From contig CAZFPL010000001.1 of assembly GCA_964521085.1 (NCBI GenBank), positions 62,001 to 126,000 on the forward strand: DNA of 64,000 nt. Reading direction: 5' to 3'. Source of the DNA: JAFGKK01 sp964521085 (lineage in GTDB: Bacteria; Chloroflexota; Anaerolineae; Anaerolineales; RBG-16-64-43). Every line of letters starts with the position of its first letter. The first letter of the stretch is position 1. This document shows positions 1-9,807 of this stretch, in pieces. The notes beneath the pieces were generated by a model. It searched no databases, was not told the origin of the DNA, and saw nothing but the letters and a program-made list of their open reading frames with translations. A program made the position numbers and the translations under genes.

Positions 1-1
1 C

Positions 2-1282
2 ACGTTTTCCCTCTCGCTGGTGCCCAATCCGACGGCGACCCCCATCGTGCCTACGCCCACTCGGACAATGACGAGCACGGTTACGGCGACGGCATCGCCC
101 ACCGCCGTTCCGCCCACGCCGACCCCCACCGGTACCAAGACGCCCGTCACCCCCGTCACGCTGGATCCGGCGGCCGCGCCGAAAGGGGATATTGCCTTCG
201 AGAAGGGAACCTACAACGAGGACGGCGTGTATTTGGTCACGCCGAAGATCAAAGGCCGTGGAACACTCGATTTTCTGTACGGGCAGGTGTCCGATCCCGA
301 GTGGTCGCCGGACGGAAAACGGATTGCTTTGAGATTGTACCGGTGGAGGGAGATTTCGGAGACTTCTTCCTACTGGGTGGATGATATCGCCGTGATCAAC
401 CGCGATGGGAGCGGTTTTAAAAAGTTGACCAAGATGGAGAAAGGCGACCGGTTGTGGGAATTCACCTGGTCGCCCGACGGCCGCTGGATCGCCGTGGTCC
501 GCTCCAAGATGGACCCCAATTACATCTTCTACGATCACGCCGTATGGATCATCAAGACCGACGGGTCCGGCATGATGAAAAAGATCGGAGATACCACAAG
601 CAGCGATGCCCATGTGGATTGGTTCCCGGACAGCAAGCGTCTGGCCTATCTGGATCCGGGGGGACTGCTGGTGATTGCCTCCATCGACACCGGCGAGACG
701 ATAACGATGGATTTAGTCGATTCGCCGGAGGAGAAGTATCGGATCTTCGATGTCTCGGCGGATGGAAAATCAGTGGCGTATCTGGAATATTCCGACAAGG
801 AATATTCCCTTCGCATGGTCAACCTGGAGGGCTTCCAAGAGGGCGACGAGCCTGAGGAAGTGATCCTGTTCGAAGGCACGATGGAAGATATTAAATTAAT
901 TATTCCGATGGCGGGTGACCTTTCCTTGTCGCCGGACGGCGGGTGAGAGATTTATTTCCTCACCGAACCCGGAAAAGCCACCCTCCAGCTTTTTTCCATC
1001 GGGAGTTCCGAACCCGTCACCCTTGCGGAGCTTACTGATTACTCTCCCGATTTGGAGCGGTTGGATCCCCAAATCGATAGGCTCATCCCCGCGTCTCCGA
1101 ATTGGAAACCCGGCTGGTCGTCGGACGGCGAGTGGATCGTGTATGCGACGGCCATCTCGGGGCAGGGTTGGGAAAACGGGAATATCTACATCGTCAACGC
1201 CGATCAGGCCTTGGCCGGCACGATCGAACCCATCCTGGTGGCGGAGCACGGAAGGCGGCCGGATTGGCAGCCGGCGGTATGA
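2..1282 (+). pseudogene. TolB/WD40-like propeller lipoprotein, interrupted by an in-frame TGA; 5' end outside window
   Basis: The reading frame is already open at base 2 and matches the intact paralogue at 1416-2762 from just after its lipobox Cys, so the start and signal peptide lie upstream of the window. A Thr/Pro-rich linker is followed by TolB-like blades with motifs such as WSPDGK, WSPDGR and WFPDSK. A TGA at 944-946 stops the frame after SPDGG. The same frame then continues to 1282 with residues that still align to the paralogue (LAELTD, PNWKPGWSSDGEWI, WENGNIYIVN, PDWQP). The paralogue has Arg at the stop position, so a CGA-to-TGA change is the simplest explanation. No other frameshift is visible, so the lesion looks recent; a truncated product is still possible. 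Confidence 0.85.
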
Positions 1283-1415
1283 AAGACGCAGCGGCCGAAT
1301 TTACTGTGTATCCATTCCGTAACAGGCTCGTAACAGCCAAGTTGCAGAAGTTGCATAAAATTATTCTCGGGAACCAGGATAACATTCACGAGATACTCAA
1401 CAAAGGATGAAAACC

Positions 1416-2762
1416 ATGCGCAAACCTTTTCTCTTTTTCACATGGCTGGCGGGCGGATTGGCCCTCGGGGCCTGCACTTTTTCGCTCTCGCTGGTGCCCG
1501 ACCCGACTTCGACTCCCGTCGTGCCAACCATCACCCTGACCCGGACGATCACCCTTACGGCGGCGGATTCGCCTACCGCCATGCCGCCCACGCTGACCCC
1601 TACCAACAGCCGGGTGCCTGCCACTCCTATCAGCTTGGATCCGGATGCCGTGCCGAAGGGATCGATCGCCTACGATCGGGGAACTTATGGGGAGGATGGA
1701 ATTTATCTGGCGGCCGCCAATGCGGCCAAGCCGGGTGCGCTGAGCTATCTGACCCGCGCCGGATTCGAACCCGTTTGGTCGCCCGATGGGAAATCGATAG
1801 CTGTCCATGTGGTCCGGTTCGAGAACTCACCGTCCGGCTCCATGACCTGGGTGGATGATATCGGCGTGATCAACAGCGATGGAAGCGGCTTTAAAAAACT
1901 GACCCAGATGCAGTCCGGCGACCGGTTGTGGGAGTTTGCTTGGTCGCCCGACGGCCGGTGGATCGCCGTGGTCCGATGCAAGATGGAAGCCGTCCCCAAC
2001 GGCCTCAGTTACTCGGACGCGGCGGTGTATGTCCTCAAGTCCGACGGTTCCGATACGATGAAGCGCATCGCCGATGTCAGGGATTTCGAATCCCACATCG
2101 AATGGTTCCCGGACAGCGAGTATTTGGGTTTCCTGGATCCGGGCGGCCTGTTCACCATCGCGTCCATCTCGACGGGGGAACGGATTACGATGGGCGATAC
2201 GCAGGCGCCGGATTTCAGCCATCAGACTTTTTCGATTTCACCGGATGGAAATAACCTGTTCTATGTGACCTACACTTCCACGGATTTCACCCTGAAAAAA
2301 GCCCGCCTCGAAGGACTCCAGAAGGGGGAAACGTGGCAAGAGACGGTTCTATATACCGGACCGTTGGAGTCAATCGGCATTTTCACCCCGATGGCGGGCG
2401 ATCTTGAATCATCGCCGGACGGCACCCGCCTGCTTTTTGTCCAAAGCGAGGGCGGCAAGGCGGTGTTGCGGCTTTTACCCATCGGGAGTGATGATCCCGT
2501 CACTCTTGCGGAGCTTTCGGATTGTTCCGATGCGGCCAAAGAGCTCGATCCCAGCGTACGTTATGCGTGCTGGTCTCCCAACTGGAAACCCGGTTGGTCG
2601 TCGGACAGCCAATGGATCATGTATGCGACAGCCGTTTGCGGATCGGGCTGGGAAAGTGGGAATATCTACATCCTCAATTCGGCGAAGGTCCTAAGCGGCT
2701 CGATCTCTCCGGTCCTGCAGGCGAAAGGCGCCAGATACCCGGATTGGCAGCCGGTGGGATGA
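1416..2762 (+). CDS. TolB/WD40-like beta-propeller lipoprotein
   Basis: Predicted secreted lipoprotein. A short signal peptide ends in a lipobox (LALGAC, in the first 20 or so residues), followed by a Thr/Pro-rich spacer and a propeller with repeated WSPDGK, WSPDGR, WFPDSE, SPDGN and WSSDSQ motifs, as in TolB/PD40-type six-bladed propellers. I chose ATG 1416 because AAAGGATGA lies just upstream at ribosome-binding distance; ATG 1407 is an in-frame alternative adding three residues. It is the intact member of a tandem duplication with the broken gene just upstream. Function is unknown; such propellers usually bind proteins or glycans at the cell surface. No catalytic residues were recognised. 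Confidence 0.85.
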   Translation: MRKPFLFFTWLAGGLALGACTFSLSLVPDPTSTPVVPTITLTRTITLTAADSPTAMPPTLTPTNSRVPATPISLDPDAVPKGSIAYDRGTYGEDGIYLAAANAAKPGALSYLTRAGFEPVWSPDGKSIAVHVVRFENSPSGSMTWVDDIGVINSDGSGFKKLTQMQSGDRLWEFAWSPDGRWIAVVRCKMEAVPNGLSYSDAAVYVLKSDGSDTMKRIADVRDFESHIEWFPDSEYLGFLDPGGLFTIASISTGERITMGDTQAPDFSHQTFSISPDGNNLFYVTYTSTDFTLKKARLEGLQKGETWQETVLYTGPLESIGIFTPMAGDLESSPDGTRLLFVQSEGGKAVLRLLPIGSDDPVTLAELSDCSDAAKELDPSVRYACWSPNWKPGWSSDSQWIMYATAVCGSGWESGNIYILNSAKVLSGSISPVLQAKGARYPDWQPVG

Positions 2763-2875
2763 GAACCCTTCCAGGAAATTCGGGATGAGGAGTTCCTGAA
2801 CCGGAAATCCATCCAGGGTGGCATGCTGGGAATTTGGATAATTGGAGGAATCCGGATGGATTGGATTTGTATAGA

Positions 2876-2914
2876 AAGAAGACGGCGAAGTCGAAAACCG
2901 CCGCCTTCTTTTTG
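2876..2914 (+). terminator. Rho-independent terminator
   Basis: A 12-bp stem (AAGAAGACGGCG with CGCCGCCTTCTT, one mismatch) encloses an 11-nt loop and is followed by TTTG and TTT. It sits about 110 nt after the propeller lipoprotein and 90 nt before the LCP gene. Confidence 0.75.
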
Positions 2915-3005
2915 TTTGCCTCCCGGTTCAATCCGGTCCGGGCGTGTCGAAATTGACACATCCCCGTAGCAATCCTGTTACGCGATTCTGATAGAATCCC
3001 CGTTG

Positions 3006-4169
3006 ATGAGTGAAAACAGGGTTATTAAGCGGATATCGGGTGTCGGAATGCGGCTGCGAGGGTTGCTGCGGCCGCGCAACCTTCTATTGGCAATGCCTGT
3101 GGTTCTGGCCCTCGTGTGCATCGGGGTGTATGCCGGGATCCGATCCTACGCGCCCGCCGCCCCGCACGAGGAGCCGACGGCGAGCTTGACGCCTTTCCAG
3201 CCCGCAACCGACACGCCCGACTCGCCCGGACCTTCTCCCACCCGGGGACCGACCGTAACCGTTCCCACTCCGCTGCCCCTCGCCACGCCGACCCCCTCGG
3301 GCATCGCTCCGCCCTGGGCTCCCTATGCCGGTCCGATCCATCCGGCTTCCACGCAAATCCCCACCCCCGCCGAAGAGATCGATCCGGGCGGGGATTCACT
3401 CACCCTTGCCCTGCTCGGGATCGATAAAACCGAGACCAAAGGCGCCTACCGCACCGATGCGATCATGATCCTCTACCTCGACCGGGCGCGCAAAACCGTC
3501 GCGGTGATTTCCTTTCCGCGCGATTTGTATGTATACATCCCCGCCTACGGCATGCAGCGCATCAACATCGCATTTCAGGAGGGCAAGGCCCTCAACTATC
3601 CAGGCGGAAGCTTCGCGCTGTTCCGGGATACGATGCTATACAATTTCGGCCTGCGGATCGATCATTACGCGCTGATGAACTTCCAGGGTTTCAAGGATAT
3701 GATCGACCGGCTCGACGGGATCGACGTGGAGGTCGCCAGGACTCTCACCGACTATCGGATGGGATATGGCAACTACACGATGGAGGCTGGGGAGCGGCAC
3801 ATGGATGGATCGACGGCGTTGTGGTACGTGCGCGCGCGGCAAACCACCAGCGATTTCGACCGCACGCGCCGCCAGCAGGAGGTGATCATGGCGATCGCGC
3901 AGCGCTTGATGGATATGCGCGCGATTCCCAACCTGCCGGGCTTTTTCAGGATTTTCATGGAGTATTTCGAAAGCGACCTGACCCTCGACATCATCACCCC
4001 CTTTGCGGATATGGCGGGCTCCGTGTCGCTTTCCTCGCTCCGCCGCTACCGGGTCACCTTCCCGGAAGGCTGCAGCAATTGGACGACCCCCGAAGGGGGA
4101 ATGGTCCTCCTTCCGAAATACGATGCGATTCACGCGATGCTGGAAGAGGCTATTAACCCGCCCGAATGA
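3006..4169 (+). CDS. LCP (LytR-CpsA-Psr) family protein
   Basis: Predicted membrane-anchored phosphotransferase of the LCP family, which attaches polyisoprenyl-linked glycopolymers to cell envelope acceptors. A single N-terminal membrane segment lies around residues 26-43, followed by a Pro/Thr-rich linker and the LCP domain. Family signatures are all present: LLGID near the domain start, RTDAIM, ISFPRDLYV, a central DGIDVEV, and RARQTTSDFDRTRRQQ with the conserved Arg and Asp residues that bind pyrophosphate and metal. ATG 3006 is preferred over TTG 3003. Its stop overlaps an ATG of the next frame by 4 nt, but that gene probably starts later. The target polymer cannot be told from sequence. 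Confidence 0.9.
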   Translation: MSENRVIKRISGVGMRLRGLLRPRNLLLAMPVVLALVCIGVYAGIRSYAPAAPHEEPTASLTPFQPATDTPDSPGPSPTRGPTVTVPTPLPLATPTPSGIAPPWAPYAGPIHPASTQIPTPAEEIDPGGDSLTLALLGIDKTETKGAYRTDAIMILYLDRARKTVAVISFPRDLYVYIPAYGMQRINIAFQEGKALNYPGGSFALFRDTMLYNFGLRIDHYALMNFQGFKDMIDRLDGIDVEVARTLTDYRMGYGNYTMEAGERHMDGSTALWYVRARQTTSDFDRTRRQQEVIMAIAQRLMDMRAIPNLPGFFRIFMEYFESDLTLDIITPFADMAGSVSLSSLRRYRVTFPEGCSNWTTPEGGMVLLPKYDAIHAMLEEAINPPE

Positions 4170-4213
4170 CAAAAACCGATGAGGACCGCGTGCGTTCCCT
4201 GAGGTGGGATTTC

Positions 4214-5524
4214 ATGGTTAAGAATTTTTCCACCGCCATGAGCGTGGTATTTCTCCTTTCCGGCTGCGGCACGCTGAAGATCAACATCGATTACCAGAAC
4301 ACCCCGGTTCCCGCGAGTTCGGAATCCCGACCGGATTTTGCGGAGACGCTTGACGCGATTTCCACGTGGACCTCGACCCCCTCGGGGTCTCCCGCGCTCT
4401 CGGAAACTCCGACGGGGATTATTCCTTCAGCCGTGAAGAATGACGTCGTTGCTGTGGCGGCAAGCCGGAATCACACCTGCGCGGTGACGAACGCCGGCAG
4501 GGTGAAGTGCTGGGGCAACAACGAGCACGGCCAACTGGGAAACGGCAGCATGGTCAATAGCAACATTCCGGTCGACGTGATCGGATTGACGGACGCGAAG
4601 GCGATCACGGCCGGATGGGGGCACGTTTGCGCGCTTACCGCCGGCGGCGGGGTGAAATGCTGGGGATACAATGCCAACGGCGAATTGGGCAACGGTAAAA
4701 ACGCGGACAGCAGCAGTCCGGTGGATGTCCAGGGGCTGGCTTCGGGAATAGTCGCCATCGATGCAGGCGACGATCATACCTGCGCGGTGACCAACTCCAA
4801 CAGACTGAAGTGTTGGGGAAAGAACGCTTTCGGCCAATTGGGCGACTGGACGAAAATCAACCGCAGCGTGCCGGTCGAATCGCCTTTTTTTGGGGGCGGG
4901 GTGGCGGACGTTTCGGCGGGATGGGGTCACACATGCGTCCAGACAGCCGAAGGCTGGGCGAAGTGCTGGGGGAACAACGCATACGGACAGATGGGTTTCG
5001 GCAAGCTGACGGATATCCACCTTCCTGCGGAAGATGTGGTCAACCTGAACGGGAGGGTGCTCGCAGTCACGGCGGATGGGAGCCAGACCTGCGCGCTCAC
5101 CGCCGGAGGCGGAGCACAATGCTGGGGGAACAACCGCTACGGCCAATTGGGGGACGGAACGACCCAGAAGCAGTATGAACCGGTCCAAGTGACGGGATTG
5201 ACCTCGGGCGTTGGAAAAATCGAAGCCGGTTGGAATCATACTTGTGCGGTGACCAGCGGGGGCGAGATGAAGTGCTGGGGATGGAACTTCTACGGCCAAC
5301 TCGGCGACGGGACGACGGTCAACCAGAACGTGCCGGCGCGCGTGGAGTATCTGACGAACGGGGTGAAAGAAATCGCCCTGGGCTGGGGGCATACCTGCAT
5401 GGTGACCGAACTCGGCGGGGTGAAATGCTGGGGCTTGAACGGATCCGGCCAACTCGGCGACGGCACCTGGGCTGACAGCATGGTCCCGCTCACGGTCATC
5501 GGCCTCGGATCGGACGTCCGGTGA
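4214..5524 (+). CDS. RCC1-repeat lipoprotein, 7 blades
   Basis: Predicted secreted lipoprotein with one RCC1-type beta-propeller. The signal peptide ends in LLSGC; ATG 4214 follows GAGGTGGG and gives a standard lipoprotein signal, whereas ATG 4166 would add a charged extension. After a Thr/Ser/Pro-rich linker there are exactly seven CWG repeats of about 50 residues (CWGNNEHGQLG, CWGYNANGELG, CWGKNAFGQLG, CWGNNAYGQMG, CWGNNRYGQLG, CWGWNFYGQLG, CWGLNGSGQLG), the number needed to close an RCC1 propeller. Each repeat also has an upstream Cys (HTC, HVC or QTC), giving a likely disulfide per blade. It is the first of a tandem family. Binding partner unknown; a RanGEF-like role is not expected outside the cell. 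Confidence 0.88.
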   Translation: MVKNFSTAMSVVFLLSGCGTLKINIDYQNTPVPASSESRPDFAETLDAISTWTSTPSGSPALSETPTGIIPSAVKNDVVAVAASRNHTCAVTNAGRVKCWGNNEHGQLGNGSMVNSNIPVDVIGLTDAKAITAGWGHVCALTAGGGVKCWGYNANGELGNGKNADSSSPVDVQGLASGIVAIDAGDDHTCAVTNSNRLKCWGKNAFGQLGDWTKINRSVPVESPFFGGGVADVSAGWGHTCVQTAEGWAKCWGNNAYGQMGFGKLTDIHLPAEDVVNLNGRVLAVTADGSQTCALTAGGGAQCWGNNRYGQLGDGTTQKQYEPVQVTGLTSGVGKIEAGWNHTCAVTSGGEMKCWGWNFYGQLGDGTTVNQNVPARVEYLTNGVKEIALGWGHTCMVTELGGVKCWGLNGSGQLGDGTWADSMVPLTVIGLGSDVR

Positions 5525-5575
5525 ATTTTATCCTGCGATGAAAGAGTGCGCCATGATATTGTCAGAAGGTGGAAT

Positions 5576-8017
5576 ATGAAAGCAAGACGTTGCCTGACCC
5601 TGGGATTATGCCTTCTCCTTTCCGGTTGCGGGACGCTGCAGATCGATATTGATTACGGATGGACCCCGGCCGTTACCGGATCGGAATCCACACCCGCGGT
5701 GGTCTCCTCCCCGGTGGAGGATGGACAAACTCCCGTTTCAACAGCCACGGTACAACCCACGGCCGCAACAGCGCAAACCCCTTCCCCGACCTCGATCGTT
5801 CCGCTCATCCTGCATGCGGTCGCCATCTCCTCCGGCGAGAAGCATACCTGCGTGGTAACGGACATGGGCGGCGTGAATTGCTGGGGGAACAACGAACACG
5901 GCCAGCTGGGGAACGGGACCATGGTGAACAGCAACGTTCCCGTGGAGGTGAAGGGGGTGGAAAACGTCAAGGCGGTTGCGGCGGGCTGGGCGCATGTGTG
6001 CGCGCTCACCAAAGACGGCGGGGTGAAGTGCTGGGGATACAACAAGAACGGCGAGCTGGGCAACGGGAAAACCGTAGACAGCAGCCTTCCGGTGGAGGTG
6101 AATGGCCTTTCCTCCGGGGTGGCGGCCATCGCGACGAAGGAGGATCACACCTGTGCGGTCACCGAAGCGGGCGCGGTGAAGTGCTGGGGCTACAACGAAT
6201 TCGGCCAGCTGGGGGATGGAACCAAAACGAGCCGCAGTGTGCCGGTGGATGTCCAGGGATTGACGGGCAATGCCGTGGAAGCGGTCGCGGGTTGGGGTCA
6301 CACCTGTACGTTATCAGCCGGCGGCGGCGTGCAGTGCTGGGGAAACAACGTGTACGGCCAATTGGGGTACGGCCAGGAGGTCACCCTCCGCCTTTCGCCG
6401 GTGGATGTTCTGGAAATGCAAAGCGGAGTGATCGGAATCAGCGCCGCCGGCGGCCAGACCTGCGTGCTTTCCACCGGCGGCGGGGTTCGCTGCTGGGGCA
6501 ACAATAAATACGGCCAGTTGGGGGATGGGACGAGCGAAATCCGATACAGCCCGGTCGCGGTCGACGGCCTTGCGCAAGGCGTCGCCAAGGTGGTGGCGGG
6601 TTGGAATCATACCTGCGCCGTGATGGGGAACGGCGAATTGAAATGCTGGGGCTGGAATTATTACGGCCAGCTGGGGGATGAAACCAAAGCCACCCAAAGC
6701 CGGCCGGTGAACGTCCGGAGATTGATGGAGGACGCGGTCGATGTGGCCCCCGGATTGGCGCACACCTGCGCCATCACGGCTGCCGGCGGGGTGAAATGCT
6801 GGGGGCGGAATGATTCCGGGCAGTTAGGCGAGGGCACCAACCTCGACAGCATTGTGCCGCTGAGCATAACCGGGTTGCGCTCGTCCCTCATTCCCCCGCC
6901 GACCAACGGGTCCGCGGGCAAAGCGCGGGCCGTGGCGGCCGGCGCCGCGCATGCCTGCGCCCTGACCGGTTCTGGCGGCGTGAAGTGCTGGGGGAGGAAC
7001 GACCACGGTCAGTTGGGCAACGGCACGCAGGCGGCAAGCCTTGCCCCGGTGAGCGTCATCGGGTTGACCCAGGCGGTCGTTGCCGTATCGGCCAGCATGA
7101 CCCATACCTGCGCGCTCACAAGCGCCGGCGGAGTGAAATGCTGGGGGCAGAATTTGTACGGCGGGCTGGGAGACGGTTCGATCAGCGACCGGTCGGAGCC
7201 AGTGGACGTCGTCGGATTAAACAGCGGGGTGTTCGCCGTATCAACCGGAGGCGGTTTCACCTGCGCCCTGATGGAGGATGGCCGGGTGAAGTGCTGGGGG
7301 TACAACCAAAAAGGAGCTTTGGGAGACGGCACCACGGCGGACCGCTTCACTCCGGTGGATGTCGAGGGATTGGGAAGCGATAATTCCGCCATCGCCAGCG
7401 GTGCGGAACATGCCTGCGTTTTGACGACCAGCGGTGGAGTGAAGTGCTGGGGGTCGAATGATTATGGACAACTGGGGGATGGAAAGGTGGTGAGTCGGGG
7501 GAAACCGGGGTTTGTAGTCGGGGTTACAAGCGGCGCCCGCGGGATTTCCGCCGGATGGTCCCATACCTGCGCGGTGTTGATCGAAGGCGGAATCCTGTGC
7601 TGGGGCGCGAATGGAACCGCCCAGCTCGGGGACGGCACCCAGGGGGAAGAAAAAACCTTTCCCGTGATCGTCGCCGGATTGACGGAGAATATGATCCTTG
7701 TCGGCGCCGGCGACAATCATACCTGCGCATTAACCGCGCAGGGAGGCGTATGGTGCTGGGGGAGCAATACGTACGGCCAGTTGGGAGACGGGATGTTCTT
7801 CTACGGATCGGGCGACTCCGCGGTGGATTGGAGTCCCCTTCCGGTCGCGGTTATCGGGTTGGAAACCGGCGGCGTGGCTGTCTCCGCCGGATCGAACTTC
7901 ACCTGCGCAATGACGACTCTCCTGCAGGTGAAGTGCTGGGGTTCGAACACATACGGTCAGTTGGGAAACGGCACGACGGTGGATCGGAATATCCCCGTTC
8001 TGGTGGCGGGGCTGTAA
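5576..8017 (+). CDS. RCC1-repeat lipoprotein, 14 blades (two propellers)
   Basis: Predicted secreted lipoprotein of about 813 residues with signal and lipobox LLSGC, then a linker and fourteen CWG repeats. Blades 1-7 match blades 1-7 of the genes at 4214 and 8088 position by position (EHGQLG, NGELG, FGQLGDG, YGQLGYG, KYGQLGDG, YYGQLGD, SGQLGEG). A short Pro-containing joint (IPPPTNG) then precedes blades 8-14, consistent with two complete seven-bladed propellers in series. ATG 5576 is chosen because AGGTGGA lies just upstream and the signal peptide begins there. Nearly every blade has the HTC/CWG Cys pair. Function is inferred only as extracellular binding or scaffolding. Confidence 0.88.
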   Translation: MKARRCLTLGLCLLLSGCGTLQIDIDYGWTPAVTGSESTPAVVSSPVEDGQTPVSTATVQPTAATAQTPSPTSIVPLILHAVAISSGEKHTCVVTDMGGVNCWGNNEHGQLGNGTMVNSNVPVEVKGVENVKAVAAGWAHVCALTKDGGVKCWGYNKNGELGNGKTVDSSLPVEVNGLSSGVAAIATKEDHTCAVTEAGAVKCWGYNEFGQLGDGTKTSRSVPVDVQGLTGNAVEAVAGWGHTCTLSAGGGVQCWGNNVYGQLGYGQEVTLRLSPVDVLEMQSGVIGISAAGGQTCVLSTGGGVRCWGNNKYGQLGDGTSEIRYSPVAVDGLAQGVAKVVAGWNHTCAVMGNGELKCWGWNYYGQLGDETKATQSRPVNVRRLMEDAVDVAPGLAHTCAITAAGGVKCWGRNDSGQLGEGTNLDSIVPLSITGLRSSLIPPPTNGSAGKARAVAAGAAHACALTGSGGVKCWGRNDHGQLGNGTQAASLAPVSVIGLTQAVVAVSASMTHTCALTSAGGVKCWGQNLYGGLGDGSISDRSEPVDVVGLNSGVFAVSTGGGFTCALMEDGRVKCWGYNQKGALGDGTTADRFTPVDVEGLGSDNSAIASGAEHACVLTTSGGVKCWGSNDYGQLGDGKVVSRGKPGFVVGVTSGARGISAGWSHTCAVLIEGGILCWGANGTAQLGDGTQGEEKTFPVIVAGLTENMILVGAGDNHTCALTAQGGVWCWGSNTYGQLGDGMFFYGSGDSAVDWSPLPVAVIGLETGGVAVSAGSNFTCAMTTLLQVKCWGSNTYGQLGNGTTVDRNIPVLVAGL

Positions 8018-8087
8018 GGATCCGCGTTGGATCGCCTCCTGGGCTTTAATCGTTATCCTGACACGGTTTCGCTCGATGAGGATGCCC

Positions 8088-9581
8088 ATGCACAGAAAGT
8101 GCTTCGCGTTGCTTCTGATTTTGTTTCTCGCCGGATGCGGCACGCTGAAGGTCGATGTGGATTTTGGATCGACGCCCGGCAATTCTGAAGCGGGCTCTAC
8201 GCCGACCCCCGTGGTCCTTCCGGTTGTCGGCGCGGATACCCCGACCGGAACCGCAACGCCGCCGGCCGCACAGCCTTCCGAGTCGACGGCAACGGCAGGC
8301 GTTCCGCCTGTGTTGCGGGCGACAGCTGTTGCATCGGGCAGGGCGCATACCTGCGTCGTGACCAACGCCGGCGGGGTGAAATGCTGGGGGAAGAATGAAC
8401 ACCGCCAATTGGGGAACGGCGGCGTGGTCAACAGCAATATTCCGGTGGACGTGAACGGCCTGGGCGATGTGAAGGCGGTCGCGGCGGGCTGGGAGCACAC
8501 CTGCGCGCTGACAAACGCCGGCGGGGTGAAATGCTGGGGATTCAACCAGAATGGCGAATTGGGAAACGGGGTAATTAATGATAGCGGCGTGCCGGTTGAT
8601 GTAAGCGGCCTGACTTCGGGTGTGTGGGCGATCGAAGCGGGGGACGATCACACCTGTGCGCTCACCGACCAGGGCGAAGCAAAGTGTTGGGGATCCAACC
8701 GGTTTGGCCAGCTCGGCGACGGATCGACGACCAGCCGAAGCGTCCCGGTGGCGGTTCAGGGAATCTCGGGCAGGGCGTCGGCCGTTGTGGCGGGTTGGGG
8801 ACATACATGCGTCCTGACCGACGAGAAGAGCGTCAAGTGCTGGGGCGATGACGAATACGGGCAGTTGGGATACGGCCAAACGGAGGATTACCGATTCACA
8901 CCGATGGATGTGATGGGTCTGGTCCGCAGCGTGGTGCGGATCTCCGCGGACGGCGGCCAGACGTGCGCGCTGACGATCTATGGGGGGGTAAGCTGCTGGG
9001 GCAGCAACAAATACGGGCAGCTGGGTGATGGAACTACGGAAACCCGGAACAGCCCGGTGCAGGTCGCGGGGTTGACCCAGGACGTGATTGATATCGCGGC
9101 CGGTTGGAACCACACCTGCGCGCTCGTCAGCGGCCGCGGGATGGAATGCTGGGGCTGGAATTACTTCGGGCAATTGGGCGACGGCACGAAGGCGTCGCGG
9201 ACCACGCCGGTCGATGTCTACGGATTATCGGAAAGCGTCGATGCGATGGGCGTCGGCTGGGCCCACACCTGCGTGGTGACCGACCTCGGCGGCGTGAAAT
9301 GCTGGGGGGCGAATGAATCCGGCCAGCTCGGTGACGGCACGAACCTCGACAGCCAGGTGCCGCTGACGGTCGACGGGATGGGCGGAGCCCCGTTGCCTTC
9401 CGAGGCGGCCGAACCCTCGAATTCCGCAACCCCTGCACCGTCAAGTACGAATATAAAATCAAAAACTCCGACACGAACCAAGACGGCCGCAACCAGTGAT
9501 CATACATACACCATTTCGGCGTCGACCCCCTCTCCAAGAGGGCTGACCAAACCGACGAATACCTTCACCCCGGAGCATTAA
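8088..9581 (+). CDS. RCC1-repeat lipoprotein, 7 blades, with Ser/Thr/Pro-rich C-terminal tail
   Basis: Third tandem RCC1 lipoprotein. The signal peptide ends in LFLAGC and ATG 8088 follows GAGGAT at good spacing (8076 and 8082 are in-frame alternatives). Seven CWG repeats form one predicted propeller, each blade matching the same-numbered blade of its two upstream neighbours. Unlike them, it has a C-terminal tail of about 60 residues rich in Ser, Thr and Pro after the last blade, resembling the N-terminal linkers of its relatives. The tail could be a surface stalk or the remnant of a linker to a lost second propeller. The Cys pairs of each blade are kept. Confidence 0.87.
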   Translation: MHRKCFALLLILFLAGCGTLKVDVDFGSTPGNSEAGSTPTPVVLPVVGADTPTGTATPPAAQPSESTATAGVPPVLRATAVASGRAHTCVVTNAGGVKCWGKNEHRQLGNGGVVNSNIPVDVNGLGDVKAVAAGWEHTCALTNAGGVKCWGFNQNGELGNGVINDSGVPVDVSGLTSGVWAIEAGDDHTCALTDQGEAKCWGSNRFGQLGDGSTTSRSVPVAVQGISGRASAVVAGWGHTCVLTDEKSVKCWGDDEYGQLGYGQTEDYRFTPMDVMGLVRSVVRISADGGQTCALTIYGGVSCWGSNKYGQLGDGTTETRNSPVQVAGLTQDVIDIAAGWNHTCALVSGRGMECWGWNYFGQLGDGTKASRTTPVDVYGLSESVDAMGVGWAHTCVVTDLGGVKCWGANESGQLGDGTNLDSQVPLTVDGMGGAPLPSEAAEPSNSATPAPSSTNIKSKTPTRTKTAATSDHTYTISASTPSPRGLTKPTNTFTPEH

Positions 9582-9807
9582 TAGAAACCGCATGATTCCG
9601 TGCCGGATGTTTCAAAACTGTTGCAGTCCCGATGAAGGACGGTAAAACAACGGGACATGATCCGGGACGACTAATCGAAACCAACTTAAAATAATATTCG
9701 TTAATTCACATCGAAGACACCGGCCGGTCGGACCTTGGCTCAGCCTGCACCCGAAGTCGGGATTGGAGACGCCGTCCGCCGCCGGGAAAACCCTGCAGAG
9801 TCTGGCG

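Noticed and set aside
944..946. TGA as selenocysteine or recoded codon
   Set aside because: The paralogue has Arg, not Cys, at this place; no SECIS-like hairpin was noted just after it, and other genes use TGA as stop.
4427..5452. Long minus-strand open frame antisense to the first RCC1 gene
   Set aside because: It mirrors a repetitive GC-rich coding strand, has no ribosome-binding site, and the plus strand has a clear lipoprotein with repeats. The same applies to the minus-strand frame at 8046-9173.
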